A stretch of 64,000 nt of DNA from contig NW_004190506.2 in NCBI RefSeq assembly GCF_000224145.3, positions 305,517 to 369,516 on the forward strand. Direction: 5' to 3'. This document shows, piece by piece, positions 21,773 through 34,000 of the stretch. Below the pieces are notes generated by a model that worked only from the letters and a program-made list of their open reading frames with translations, did no database searches and was not told the DNA's origin. The first letter of the stretch is position 1. Each line of letters opens with the position of its first letter. The stretch comes from Ciona intestinalis (lineage: Eukaryota; Chordata; Ascidiacea; Phlebobranchia; Cionidae). A program made the translations under genes and the position numbers.

Positions 21773-24700
21773 ATGACTTTAAGCCGAAAGTTTTGCGCAA
21801 GATGCGTTCAATGGCGAATTGTTTTGTTGCCCAAACCAGTAACATACATTGGCGCATCACGTATTTCCCAAACAACATGCGTACACTACCCAAAGACGGT
21901 ACGAGAACCAACGTACCCCAGTATTAAGACTCGACTAGCACAGACAAATTTCAAGTCAAAAAAGCTGTATGATATTCCACTCACTGCACAAGAAATGAGA
22001 AAACCGTGGGGTAACGTATATTTTTATTTGACACTTTTACTCAAGTTAGTTTTTTACCCACAGTGTGTCTGTAAACGACTGTCGTTTTGTTGTTACTTCT
22101 CTTTGTTTTGTTAAATAACCTGATCTTTGCTACTGTATTCGAATAAATAAATAAAAAGTTGTAATTTGTAAACTATGTTTTACTCAGAATACCCAATGTA
22201 TCAGATTTTATATTAAACTTATAATAACTTCTCTCTGTTGCATAGAATACCCAATGAATTAGTTTTTATATTAGATTTAAAACTGCCCCCTTTTTATATA
22301 GAATACCCAACCCAAGTTGATCAATATGCTGAATGGAAACACAAACGATGGTATGACGTTCTCTATCGCAAATGGGTGGAAACTTGTCCAAAACCGGACC
22401 GAGATTTCACCATTACCAGAAAATCTAAAAGAGACATTTTGTTCCAAGCAGAAAATGTAAATTGAATTCTTTTTTATAAATTCTGCTGATATATACATGT
22501 TAGATCGGAAAGAAAATAGAAAGTGTTTTAGTTTTCTAAATAAATCACTGAATTTCGGTGATTTGAAAGTAAACTTTGCAAAGTGGCAGTTGGTTCGTGG
22601 TAATTAATGTTGTTTTGGTAAGTGTTTTATAATAAAAAAAAAACTCCACGCAAAGAAAAAGAACGAAAGCGGAAAAAGGTTCTTTGGGCTAACCTTTTTG
22701 GCAAAAATTGAACTTTCCAATGATCATTTTATATAACAAATACACCTATTGTCTAGAGTTTAACTTTAACACAATATATTTATAGATTCGCGAGCTGCTA
22801 AAGTTATATCTGGACCGATTTCACCTAAAAAAATATGTGATTGAGTCTTTCAATTTTGAGTTTCCAGCGCCAAATATTTCCTATTACTACCAATACCTTA
22901 CACACACAAAATATGTTCATGGGATGCCATTCAACATTGAGCATGCCCCTGTGGATGAGAAACATTTAAACAGTTTAAGGGAGTTTGTAAACGACAGATT
23001 ATTGTTGAGGAATCATGAGTTGAAAAATTCAGAACAAAATGCTTTTACCAAAGTAAGTAAATCTACAACAAATTCGTATTGTTATTGTTATAATTAAAAT
23101 TGAACCTTGATATTCGGAACTGACACAATTTTTGGATTTTTAATAAAATATTGGATGGCATTGTTTGCAGTTCAATGCAGTTCAAAACATAGTTGTCAAA
23201 AACATGAAACCTAATTAATTAATATGGTGAATGCAATATAGTTCGGCACCATTTTTGTGTAGTCGGCTAATACTTTTGTGACAATAATTATTAAATTATA
23301 TGAGGCAGTTAAATAGTAATAGTTGTAAAAACTTGACGGGTTCCATAAACTGTGTTTCCTTTCATTTGATATTTAATGACCAACCTTTCAGCACACATCA
23401 GATGAGAAATTAATGAGTGAAACGATATCATATATTGTCGCGATATTGTCTTCTTCCAACCCACAACTCACAAGCTGTGAGATCGACCTTAAACCTGAGA
23501 ACTCCATGTTTTGGCTTCGAGGCCGTGGCTTCTTAAAATGGACTTTACCTGAAGATCTACCAGTGGCTTACCAGTGCCATGATACTCCATTGATACAGGT
23601 ATAAGTACAGTGTATTAAGCTTGTAAATAAGCTAAATTATTGGTATTAATAGTTAACACAATAATAATAATATGCCCGGCAGAAAATTATTATAAAACTG
23701 AAGTAAATCAACCATACTTTTTCTTTCATTTCAATCTTCTCACCTTCTGTGTCTTCCATCAGATCCGAACATCTGAGCAACTTCCGGAGTTNNNNNNNNN
23801 NNNNNNNNNNNNNNNNNNNNNNNNNNNNNNNNNNNNNNNNNNNNNNNNNNNNNNNNNNNNNNNNNNNNNNNNNNNNNNNNNNNNNNNNNNNNNNNNNNNN
23901 NNNNNNNNNNNNNNNNTTATTGTNNTATAATTAAAATTGAACCTTGATATTCGGAACTGTCACAATTTTTGGATTTTTAATAAAATATTGGATGGCATTG
24001 TTTGCAGTTCAATGCAGTTCAAAACATAGTTGTCAAAAACATGAAACCTAATTAATTAATATGGTGAATGCAATATAGTTCGGCACCATTTTTGTGTAGT
24101 CGGCTAATACTTTTGTGACAATAATTATTAAATTATATGAGGCAGTTAAATAGTAATAGTTGTAAAAACTTGACGGGTTCCATAAACTGTGTTTACTTTC
24201 ATTTGAGATTTAATGACCAACCTTTCAGCACACATCAGATGAGAAATTAATGAGTGAAACGATATCATATATTGTCGCGATATTGTCTTCTTCCAACCCA
24301 CAACTCACAAGCTGTGAGATCGACCTTAAACCTGAGAACTCCATGTTTTGGCTTCGAGGCCGTGGCTTCTTAAAATGGACTTTACCTGAAGATCTACCAG
24401 TGGCTTACCAGTGCCATGATACTCCATTAATACAGGTATAGGTGCAGTGTATTATGCTTGTAAATAAGCTAAATTATTGGTATTAATAGTTAACACAATA
24501 ATAATAATATGTCAGGCAGAAAAAAAAGTAAATCAACTATACTTTTAAATATGCCAGTCCTTTGCAATGTATGTAGTGCATTTTGCATGTTTTATCTTGT
24601 TTTAAAGATGTTTTTATATTTATCCATTTCTTTCATTTTAATCTTCTCACCTTCTGTGTCTTCTATTAGATTCGAACATCTGAGCAACTTCCGGAGTTTA

Positions 24701-27420
24701 CTTCTCGTCTTGAAGAGATGAGTTGTTCAGGAAGGATCCCAACTTTCCATACAACACCCCATGTATTCAGGAGGCCGCTTCTTAAATACAGAAACACTAT
24801 TACTCCAGGTGGGGCATCACACCAAAGCTTAGTTATAGTTTTTAAGCTTTGATTAAACCCTTTTTACTAAATATATATACTAAATGAGTATTTTACAGAA
24901 AAAAATGAATCTCATGCATCTAGTTGTTTTTATAGCTGTCATGAGGCAGCACCCTGGGTGTTGGGGTAATGGGCAAAGTCTGTTTGGTTCCCTTTTATCC
25001 TGGTTTGCTTATCCCACTGCCCTTTTTTTATCTGCGAGGATAATGATTTATTTTTACTTGACTTTATATTTAGGCCACAGTTGGCCCATTACCTAGGGGG
25101 TACTAATGATTTCAAATTTTAGCTTGAGTATAAATACAATAATTTCTGTATCAGACATAAAATAATATAGTTATATGATAATGATTTTATTTGTCTTTTC
25201 ATTATGTTACCAAAGCTTTACAATCATTTTAAACAAAAAGTCAGGGTATAGGAAGAAAACAACAGTTGTTAAATATCGTTGTTAAAATAATCCTTTATTG
25301 ATTCCAGGTTATCGTCCCAATGGAGGAGACATCGACCCAAACTACCAACATGCATTAGATGCCGATAAGTTAGAGGAGTTAGCTCCTCCTATATATAACC
25401 CACATCCATATGGCCATACACAACTTTCATTACTTCCAATTCAGTAAGTTGTTTGTTTAAAACTTAACTGCTGGGGTGCTACATGTTCTTGTATAAGGCA
25501 AATGCTTCTTTCATTCTATTCCATATGGATGAGGTCCCATGGCGTTGCAAGCTGTGGGTCCTAGGATTTAGGCCAGGATTGGTCCATGGTTATTATTAAT
25601 ATCCTTGGTTTGTTTATCAACCATTGACTTTTAGATTTACCCAATGTTTTTTTTCAGTTACTCCAGAGATTGGTATAATGAAAATATGGAGCATTGTGAC
25701 ATCACAGATGAGATTGATGAGCATTTAAAGGGTCATGGTATCATGAGTGGATGGGTATGGACGGCTGCTCAAGCACATTATGCTGGGCATTGGATGGACA
25801 AGGATATAACTCAGCCATTTTGTTCACAGGTAATGCTTTAATAACATTTATTACAAATGTAACTTATTTACCCCGGGTGGCGGGCAACGACATTTGTTAT
25901 AACACGGATGTTCTGTTTCATACACCTTGTGTCAGCTTACAAGTTACCACGTATGTAATTTATTTATTTTTGTGTGTTGGGCAACAAAAGTCGTTATAAC
26001 AGGGATGTTCTGTTTCATACACTTTGTGCCAGCTTACGAGTTACCGTGTATGTTACTTTGTATTGTTAATGTTAAAGGGCTCTTCCTGCGTATTTGTTTT
26101 CATGATCCTAAAGGACTGCTGTTTTGTCCTGCAACACGGACATTTTGGTCTTGCAACACTTGCAAACTTTGTTCAATAATTAGGCATTTATGTTGCAGAA
26201 TATTGTTACTGATGGACAATTCCTGTCATTCTTCTGCTACCAACTTAACACAATTGCAATCGACCCTGACAATGTTGATGAGAATCCATACAGAAACCTT
26301 TGCTATGGAAAAACTGATGTTAAGGTAAAACACTTGTTTTTACAATTTCAGGTATGCATCTACACACACTTTTGTATCTATTAGAAGTTTGACTTGAAAA
26401 TATTAAACCTAAATGGCTTATTTGTCTGCTAGGTGTAGTGACCAAGCTTATTTTCTGTCTTTTCATTAAAATATTTCTAAATCTTCGCTACCGTATTCGA
26501 AAAGAGAAATAAAGTTGTTATTATTATCTTATCTGTGTGCTCTTGGGTTTTTTAAACCTGTCGCTCTGGCCGAGTGGTTAACGGGTTAGGTAGTTGTATT
26601 GTAACCAAAAGATGCCAAGTTCTGAACACCCCTACCATCGACACCAAATGTGTCATTGGGCAAGACAGTTAACTGATATATCATGTAAAATATATTCCAT
26701 TAAAGTTTAATTTCCAATTTCTAAATCTGTTTAACTTATTAATGCTAATATCGTAGTTGAATCCCAGCTTTCCTTTCTATTTTAAATATACAAATCCTTT
26801 ATTTTTAGTTATACGATATGTTTTATTAAATATAAAAACTCTTTGTTTTAGTTGTATGAAGAGAATACCGAAAACGGAGTCATAGAAATTAATGATGAAG
26901 CTTTAAAAATGCTTATCAAGTTTGTGTCGAATGGAAAGTCGATTCAAAATAATGTGGGAGCAACAGAAGAAGAAATTTTGGAGCATGATCGTAAATTAAT
27001 AGTCCAAGAACCAGATATAGCAAAGTATGGTGGAACGTATATGTGCAAATAAATGTATTTTATTCCTAGCTTAGGGGACAGTATTTAAAGTTATAAAATG
27101 AGAGGTTTTGTTTCATTCACCTCAAGCTTTTTTACGAGTTACTATGTGTGTAACTTTGTGGGTGATTATTTTGTGTAGGGTTAACAATTTTCGAATTTTG
27201 ACATTCCATTAGTGACCACTGGGTTCAATCAGATTAGAACTAGTTATGGCTGTATTTAAACAGCAATTATTTTTTCAGTCCTGAGTTGGAACATCAAATG
27301 CCAATTCATAAAGTCAGAACTGCAGAACTCAAAAGGTTGGCAAAGGAGAAACGAGAACAAGAGGATTATGAGAAATTACCTTACAGAAAGAAACTGACAA
27401 AAATGATCGGAATGAGCTAA
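21773..27420 (+). CDS. MRPS30: Mitochondrial ribosomal protein mL65 (MRPS30/PDCD9)
   Basis: Mitochondrial large-subunit ribosomal protein, historically named S30. Exons: 21773-22010, 22302-22456, 22786-23052, 24229-24435 (or its twin 23392-23598), 24670-24808, 25308-25443, 25658-25829, 26199-26324, 26852-27024, 27279-27420. One twin used, 1755 nt, 584 aa; human is 439, the difference being mostly an extended N-terminus and a Lys-rich C-terminus. The N-terminus (MTLSRKFCARCVQWRIVLLP) is basic and hydrophobic like a mitochondrial presequence. Family-like blocks: RTSEQLPEF, YGHTQLSLLPIQ, GWVWTAAQAHYAGHW then DITQPFCSQ, and the strongest, TDGQFLSFFCYQLNTIAI and NLCYGKTDVKLYEE. Introns are T-rich with standard junctions. 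A polyadenylation-like AATAAA (27424-27429) lies 4 nt past the stop. Oddities are a triplicated acceptor before exon 2 and the doubled exon 4 at an assembly gap. Confidence 0.92.
22181..22312 (+). repeat. Tandemly triplicated 3' splice site of MRPS30 exon 2
   Basis: The string agAATACCCAA occurs at 22186, 22244 and 22300, spaced 58 and 56 bp, each time after a T-rich tract. Only the third acceptor keeps the frame open (EYPTQVDQYAEW). Using the first or second reaches an in-frame stop within 10 codons. The intervening units share ttttatatta, so this looks like tandem duplication of intron end plus exon start. Confidence 0.8.
23082..24700 (+). repeat. Near-identical duplicated block across an assembly gap
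   Basis: 23082-23791 and 23917-24700 are two copies of the same stretch, including MRPS30 exon 4 (23392-23598 and 24229-24435) and the start of exon 5 (23763 and 24670). They are separated by Ns at 23792-23916 (plus two Ns at 23924-23925). The exon copies differ by one synonymous change (TTG/TTA near the end). The introns differ by scattered substitutions and a ~85 bp insertion in the second copy. The best reading is two alleles laid in tandem by the assembler. Confidence 0.85.
24944..25097. repeat. Split third-repeat copy
   Basis: A reverse-type half (gcagcaccctgggtgttggggtaatgggcaaa) near 24950 and a second half (ggcccattacctaggggg) near 25085 enclose unrelated sequence in MRPS30 intron 5. 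A forward copy lies in the next intron at about 25513-25592. Confidence 0.5.
25855..26065 (-). mobile_element. Two reverse SINE tails in tandem
   Basis: Two consecutive copies of the reverse tail motif in MRPS30 intron 7: tcatacaccttgtgtcagct near 25918 and tcatacactttgtgccagct near 26014. Each is preceded by a gttataac-type segment. Confidence 0.75.
26560..26695 (+). mobile_element. SINE head with tRNA-like promoter
   Basis: Contains gctctggccgagtggttaac, matching an A-box-like tRNA Leu/Ser start, followed by a degraded B-box region and the SINE body motif cattgggcaagacagttaac. It sits in MRPS30 intron 8. It is too degraded to be a tRNA gene: no acceptor stem closes and the anticodon arm is lost. 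Confidence 0.7.
27105..27245 (-). mobile_element. SINE copy, reverse
   Basis: Reverse tail and body in the last MRPS30 intron: tttgtttcattcacctcaag, gtaactttgtgggtgatta, attagtgaccactgggttca. It ends about 35 bp before the acceptor region of the final exon. Confidence 0.75.
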
Positions 27421-28043
27421 ATTAATAAAACACTTTATCCAATTCCGTGTGTCTTTTTTGTCAAGTGTATTCGTCAGCAAAATAGTCTACATGTCTTTTA
27501 TTTATCCATTTGGTTACAATAAAAAGATGATTTATACTGTATAACAAAGAGAATAAAATTGGTTTCAAATGTCTTTGGTTTATAACATCATGCCTGGAGG
27601 AAAATGAATAAAAAGGAATCGGTTACAAAGCGTGGCATTTAAACGGTATAATGTTTATACACAAAATTTAAGAAAAGTATTTTGGTAGTTTGCACGCGTT
27701 TTGGCAAAGGAGAAAATGCTTTCCTGCGGTTTAATTTCACAACACACGCCTATTAGTAAAAGGGCATGTGCCGAAGTTACACGTGTTACTTCCACACTTG
27801 TTGTTTTTCTCGCAATAGAAAAGTGTCTGGCTGCGTTCGAAGAGTTAGAAATACAATGTTAGCCCATAGGTTGCAATATATGGCCCAACTTCCGTTTAAA
27901 ACCCGTATTTAATAACGATATTAACGACAGGATATACCGGTATAGCAGTTTAAGTGATTCAAGTACTGTGTGTTGTATGTTTGTAGGTGTTACAGTATCA
28001 ACGAAATAAGTGTACACATTGCGAATAGTAAAGGTTTATTAAA
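27421..28043 (+). promoter_or_regulatory. Spacer between MRPS30 and LMF2
   Basis: About 620 bp between a stop and a start codon on the same strand, holding the short MRPS30 3'UTR (AATAAA at 27424-27429, and another acaataaaaa near 27517) and the LMF promoter. The distance is too long for the very tight spacing typical of Ciona operons, so separate transcription is more likely. No repeat family member was seen. Confidence 0.5.
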
Positions 28044-31000
28044 ATGGATAAAACAGCAAGAACAAGGGACCTATTTCTAGCTCTGATCGCGTTAACGTTT
28101 ATGTTCGCATTTGCCTCTTTGTATGTTCAAGTACCAGGTAAAAAAGAATCGATTTAATTAGCTAGCATTTTGGCTTTTATAATCTTACTGTATATGTTTC
28201 ATCATTGATTTATTTGCAGTACTTTTTTATGTGTGTAAGTTAAATAAATATATGCAGGAAAAGGAGTGTTGTAATATACAAATCACAAATTTAGTGTGGA
28301 CTATATATATTTCATACATTTTTTTTATTCGTTGGAACAACAGCAATTTCCCTTACACATATAGCCGCATAGATAGCAAAGACGAGCCTTGAACCCTGAA
28401 ACTTTGGGTTAAAGGCGGGTGCCCTAACCACTGTGCACTGGTAATATATTTTTTACTACTATGCGCCACTTATATATATATATACAGGACAGTGGTTATA
28501 TATTTTTTAATAGCCTGCTTATCTATTACAGGTCTTTATGGCAGAAATGGCATCAAACCGGTTCATAACTGGATGCAACAAATGATAAAAGAGAACAAGC
28601 AATCATCTCAAACTGCAGAGTCCTACTTTATGAAGGAACCAACTTTGTTATGGTTTATAAAACTTGAGCCTCACTTAGCTATGGAGCTACTTTGTATTTT
28701 AGGTTAGATTTTGTTTGTATTAAAATTTCGAAAAGTGCAGAGGGGCAATTACGAAATATTCTTATATAATTCTTCTATAATTCTTCTATCCTTTCTACCA
28801 AATATTCTTATAATATAATACAGTCTCCTATGCAAAAAACAGCTTGTTTCATGTCAACCAAAAGTGTCCTAAATTTTTTGCATTTTATAAAACACAACAA
28901 TTTACCAAAAGGTATTGATAATACACCTACTGGTGCTGGTCATATTATCATACGATATGCCGTATATATACTTGGGCAAGACACTGAACTAACAATTCTC
29001 GAACCCAGTGACCACATTAGGATGTAGCACCTTGAGTGTTGGGGTAATAGGACAACTCCGGCCTAATCTCTGGTCAAATTATATGCCACACTTCAGGACC
29101 TCACGAATATTTAAATATAACACAGAGGTGTGTTAGTAGAGACTAGAAATTTAACTTATATCAATTATTAAAGTATTGCTTGTTTAGGTGTTCTGCTATC
29201 ATTTGTATGTATGATATGGAAAAGAGTTCGTACAATGCCCACATACTTCTTGCTGTGGTTGTTCTATCTATCTGTGTACAAGGTTAGTCAAAGTTCTTTT
29301 GCAAAATAATTTCAAAATTTAGCACCTAAACATAATTATTAATTTGCCGAATAATCTTACAAATATATAATGAAAAATTTTTGCAAGTCCGTTGACTCTG
29401 CGTTTAGCCACAACGCTTTTATTTGACCTTTTTACTCAAGTGGTTTTAAAGACTGTCATTTTTCTGCTAATTCCTTTTCCTATTTGTTTTATTTAATTTT
29501 ATCTTCGCTACTGTATTTAAAGAGAAATACAAACCTGTAAGAATTTTGTTCAGGTTGGAGATACTTTTCTTTGGTTTCAATGGGATATCCTGTTACTGGA
29601 GGTTGGTTTCTTATCAATACTGGTTGCTCCTCTATCTAATAAAAACTCTGATGCCAAAACAGAAGCCAAGTAAGATATACTTATTGAGTTCTTAAATCTA
29701 AAACAGGTCAGCAATTTATTTTGGTAATAAAGTTTGCCAGGAACAGCTGATTTAAACTTAATGAATGTAACTTGCTCACATGGCTGGATCCTCACATGGC
29801 TGGAAAAAACGACAGTCATTTTGGCACAGGTGTTCTGTTTCATACACCTCGAACTTACAAGTTACCACTTCTGTAGCTTTGCTTTTTATGTATATATGGC
29901 TGATACCTAACTATTAACTATAGTTTATGTTCAGTATCCACAAGGAGATACCATTCTGGTTGGTGAAGTGGCTGTTATTTCGTCTAATGTTCGCATCTGG
30001 AGTAGTTAAACTCACAAGCCAATGTCCTACTTGGTGGGGGCTGACAGGTACGCATATTTTTTTGGTCACACACACAAAAAAAATAACCAAAACAACCATC
30101 CATGTCGGCCATACAGAAAAACCACTATCATTACAAAGTTACTTATTTTTAAAAAATATGGCACCGTGTTATAACGGTTGTAATTGCCCTGCCATGTGAG
30201 AATTAATGTGTTATATTTTTTCAAGCTAAAATGTTAATTTGTTTATAAACTTTTTTTGTTTTACAGCATTAAACTACCATTACGAGTCACAGGTAAACTA
30301 TTTTACATTTAATTTTAAACCCTTAACTTTTGTTGAATAATTTTTGTGTGCAGTGCATACCAACCCCACTAGCATGGTGGGCTCATCAACTACCAGATGC
30401 AGTTCAACAATTCTCAGTGATTGGGACTTATATTATTGAAATATGTTTACCATTCTTCTTCTTTGTACCATTGCGGCCGCTACGATTGTTTGCAGGTTAT
30501 GCTCAGGTTAGATGTTGTTTTTATTTATCATTAATGCTTACTTTTCATTATAAGTCTAAATGCATATAACTTGTTTATGTAGTGGGCAACAACAGTGTTT
30601 GAGTATTTAAGTATTCTGTTCTCTGTATTTAATGTTTGTTGGGTTAAAGGACTCAATTTGGCTTATTGTCCGGACACCCAAAGTGCTGCCACAACCCATT
30701 AGTAAAACGAAACTATATTGAACACCAATAAAAATATTCAATAAGAACCTATGCGGACATATTAAATCTTTTTCTTAAAGTCATTTTTTAAACTTTTTTC
30801 CCAGATATTTCTAATGGTTGCCATTTACTTGACTGGCAATTACAACTTCTTCAACATTCTAACTGTTGTACTTTGTTTATCGTTATTTGATGATAACCAT
30901 CTATCATTCTTATCCAGATGTTTGTCCTTCGAAAAGAAAGGTAATTGTTTTGGTTATCTATTCTATATGGGTGAGGTCCCACAGCATGGTATCCCATTGA

Positions 31001-34000
31001 ACTTAGAATTTAGGCCAGGATTGGTCTATTACCCCAAAACTAACTAAATTTTTTGGGTAAATTTTCTCTTATGGTTATACTGTATTAAAATGTGAGGTCT
31101 TTTAAGGGATGTTTGGCGACATAGCATAGGTTAGCGGTTCAAGGCTCGACGCTGCCACCATTGTAATTGTTGCTAGAAATAAAAACTGCTCCAACCTAGT
31201 GATTTTCTTACACATCAAAATTAACACTATGTATAAAGAAAGTCAAAACTAATCTCCAAGAAACAATTAGTTTATATTTCTCTATTCTAGACAACAGAAA
31301 TCCGCCACAAAATGAGGTGCAAGGAAACAAAATATGGAATATTCTCTATGTTTTGTTGAACCTCAGTATCTTCGCAACTTTCATATATGTGATGTCTACT
31401 CTGTTCACATACAATGGAAAGTTTAAACTAAGTAAGTTGTATACCAAAGTTTTCTTTTTCTGTTTAATCAATAAGCGTGTTTAAACAACTGTTGTTTTAG
31501 CGTTACTACTCATTTTTTGGCTTTTATAAACTTTCCGGTTTTCGTTATCATGGCCGAAGAGGCAAAATAAATTGTGTTCATTTATTTAAGTATTGTCAAT
31601 ACAAAGAATTAATAAATATTAGAAAGAATTTGTAACCTAAATCTATTTTTTAAATGTGAGTTTTTAATTTATTTCAAGCTTTCAACAAAGAAGAGTTCAA
31701 CACCTTTGTGAAATGGTCGTTGCCAAGAATCATTTTTGCCGCTTCATTTTTATTTGTTCTTAGAACGCTTTATGTTTCCTCGAGGTAAAAACTGTTATTA
31801 TCCCCATTATTTGTCCCAAGTGGTTAGGTGTTTGCATCATAACTGAGAAAACTATTGCCCACAAAGTTACATTCTTGCTAACTTGTGAGCTGGCACGAGG
31901 TGTATGAAACAAAACACCCGTGTTATAATAAAAACCTATTAATAAACAGACATGTTTCAGTATAGGATTCAAGATGTAAATATGAATGACAATTATAAAT
32001 GATGTTGAAAGTGAACCCCGTTAGCATCAATACAAGCTTGGACCCTTTTTATTTTGTTTCTAAATGCCTCAATTATCTGCTCCCTTGGAATATTATTAGA
32101 ACAGTTCACAATAACCTCCCGAAACTTTGTATATCAGAAATGCTTCACTCTACTTCCTATACACAGGGTGTTGGTTGGAAAAACACAAACTTTGTTCACT
32201 TTTGTCTCCAACCTCATCAAGCTGTCAATTATCATCTTGCCTTCAGTTTTTATTCTAACTGCTTCAATGGTAAGCCTATATGTATTTGGTTTATCTAAAA
32301 CAGAAACCTTTGGTAGTCTATTCTATATGAATGAGGTCCTTGAGAACCAGGGATTTAGGCCAGTTTTGGTCCATTACCCAACATTGTATATGCACATTCT
32401 ATTCTATATGGGTGTGGTTTTTGAGGACCTGGAATTTAAGCCAAATTTACCAATTACCCCAACACCCTTGTACGATCGAAAAATTTAAGTTCCTTGTTCT
32501 TATTCGGACTCCAGCGTCCCGCCCAAGTCTTGTTTTCTGTCCCGACTCTTGTCCCGCAGGCGAACAAGAATGTATGTGGTTTATCTGAAATTTTTTTAAC
32601 CCATTGCATTATTCCTGTATATCTCAACATAGGTACCACTGTGTAGCTTGGAGCCTTCAGTTTCTCGTGAGTTGTCACCCATAGCCCATCGTTGGCACCG
32701 ATCGAGTTCAACCTTTGATCTCACCCACTCGTACGGTCTCTTTAGAAGAATGACTGGGGTTGGTGGGAGGCCTGAGGTTGTTATTGAAGGAAGCAATTCA
32801 TTGGAAGGACCATGGAAGGTGAGGGTTGAGTTGAATTGAATGTAACTTGTTTGCGTGGTGGAGACCAAAAAAAAACAGCCAGTATAACATTGTTGTTTTA
32901 CTAAATGACGAGTTACTGCGTATGTAACTTTATAAGTGATTGATTTTTTTCCTGCATGGCNNNNNNNNNNNNNNNNNNNNNNNNNNNNNNNNNNNNNNNN
33001 NNNNNNNNNNTATTCGACTCCAGCGTCCCGCCCAGTCTTGTTTTCCGTCCCGACTCTTGTCCCGCAGAAGTTCATTTGGGGACAAGAATACATATACTGT
33101 ATTGTAAGGTCCAAATAGCCCGATCGTGTTTTAAACATTTAACAACAGTCAATGGAAGTCGTGAGGGTACGGTTTAATAATTTTTTGAGTGTTCTTTGTT
33201 TGCTACCAAATGACAAAAAAATGGAATGAAAAGATGTCCCATCTTTTTCCAACCTACTATATTATTAGTTTATCTGAAACTGAAACCTTTATTAACCCAG
33301 TGTATTATTCCTGTATATCTCAACATAGGTACCACTGTGTAGCTTGGAGCCTTCAGTTTCTCGTGAGTTGTCACCCATAGCCCATCGTTGGCACCGATCG
33401 AGTTCAACCTTTGATCTCACCCACTCGTACGGTCTTTTCAGGAGAATGACTGGCGTTGGTGGGAGGCCTGAGGTTGTTATTGAAGGAAGCAATTCATTGG
33501 AAGGACCATGGAAGGTGAGGGTTGAGTTGAATTGAATGTAACTTGTTTGCGTGGTGGAGACCAAAAAAAAAACAGCCAGTATAACATTGTTGTTTTACTA
33601 AATGACGAGTTACTGCGTATGTAACTTTATAAGTGATTGATTTTTTTCCTGCATGGCTGACAGTTCAGACAACCATTATTATTTATAAGAGAAAATGACA
33701 ACATGGACCATTTTACACCTAATGATCTGACCTATATCCACTATAAAGAAGTTAAATTAATATATTAAACTAATAATTGAACCAGGAGTATGAGTTCTAC
33801 TACAAACCAGGGGACCGAACTTACCCTTTAACATGGACAGGTAACTTAGAACTTATTCCACAATATAAGATTTTAAATAACTTGCCTCTTATTATGTTGA
33901 CTTGACTTTTTGTTTCATCTCTCCTAAAATTTCCATTAGCGAAATAAAAGTATGGTATAACAAGTTATTGTAACTTAGCTACACCGTATTTTTTTCTGAC

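Noticed and set aside
26560..26695. Candidate tRNA-Leu/Ser gene
   Set aside because: Only the A-box side is preserved. It continues into the SINE body and does not fold into a cloverleaf, so it is a retroposon head.
27421..28043. MRPS30-LMF2 operon
   Set aside because: Same strand, but the ~620 bp spacer is far longer than typical ascidian operon spacing, and no clear trans-splice acceptor was seen right before the LMF2 ATG.
32456..33138. Long minus-strand frames opposite LMF2 exon 12, including one through the N gap
   Set aside because: They are the antisense of a conserved coding exon that appears twice, and the N run translates as unknown residues. They are not separate genes.
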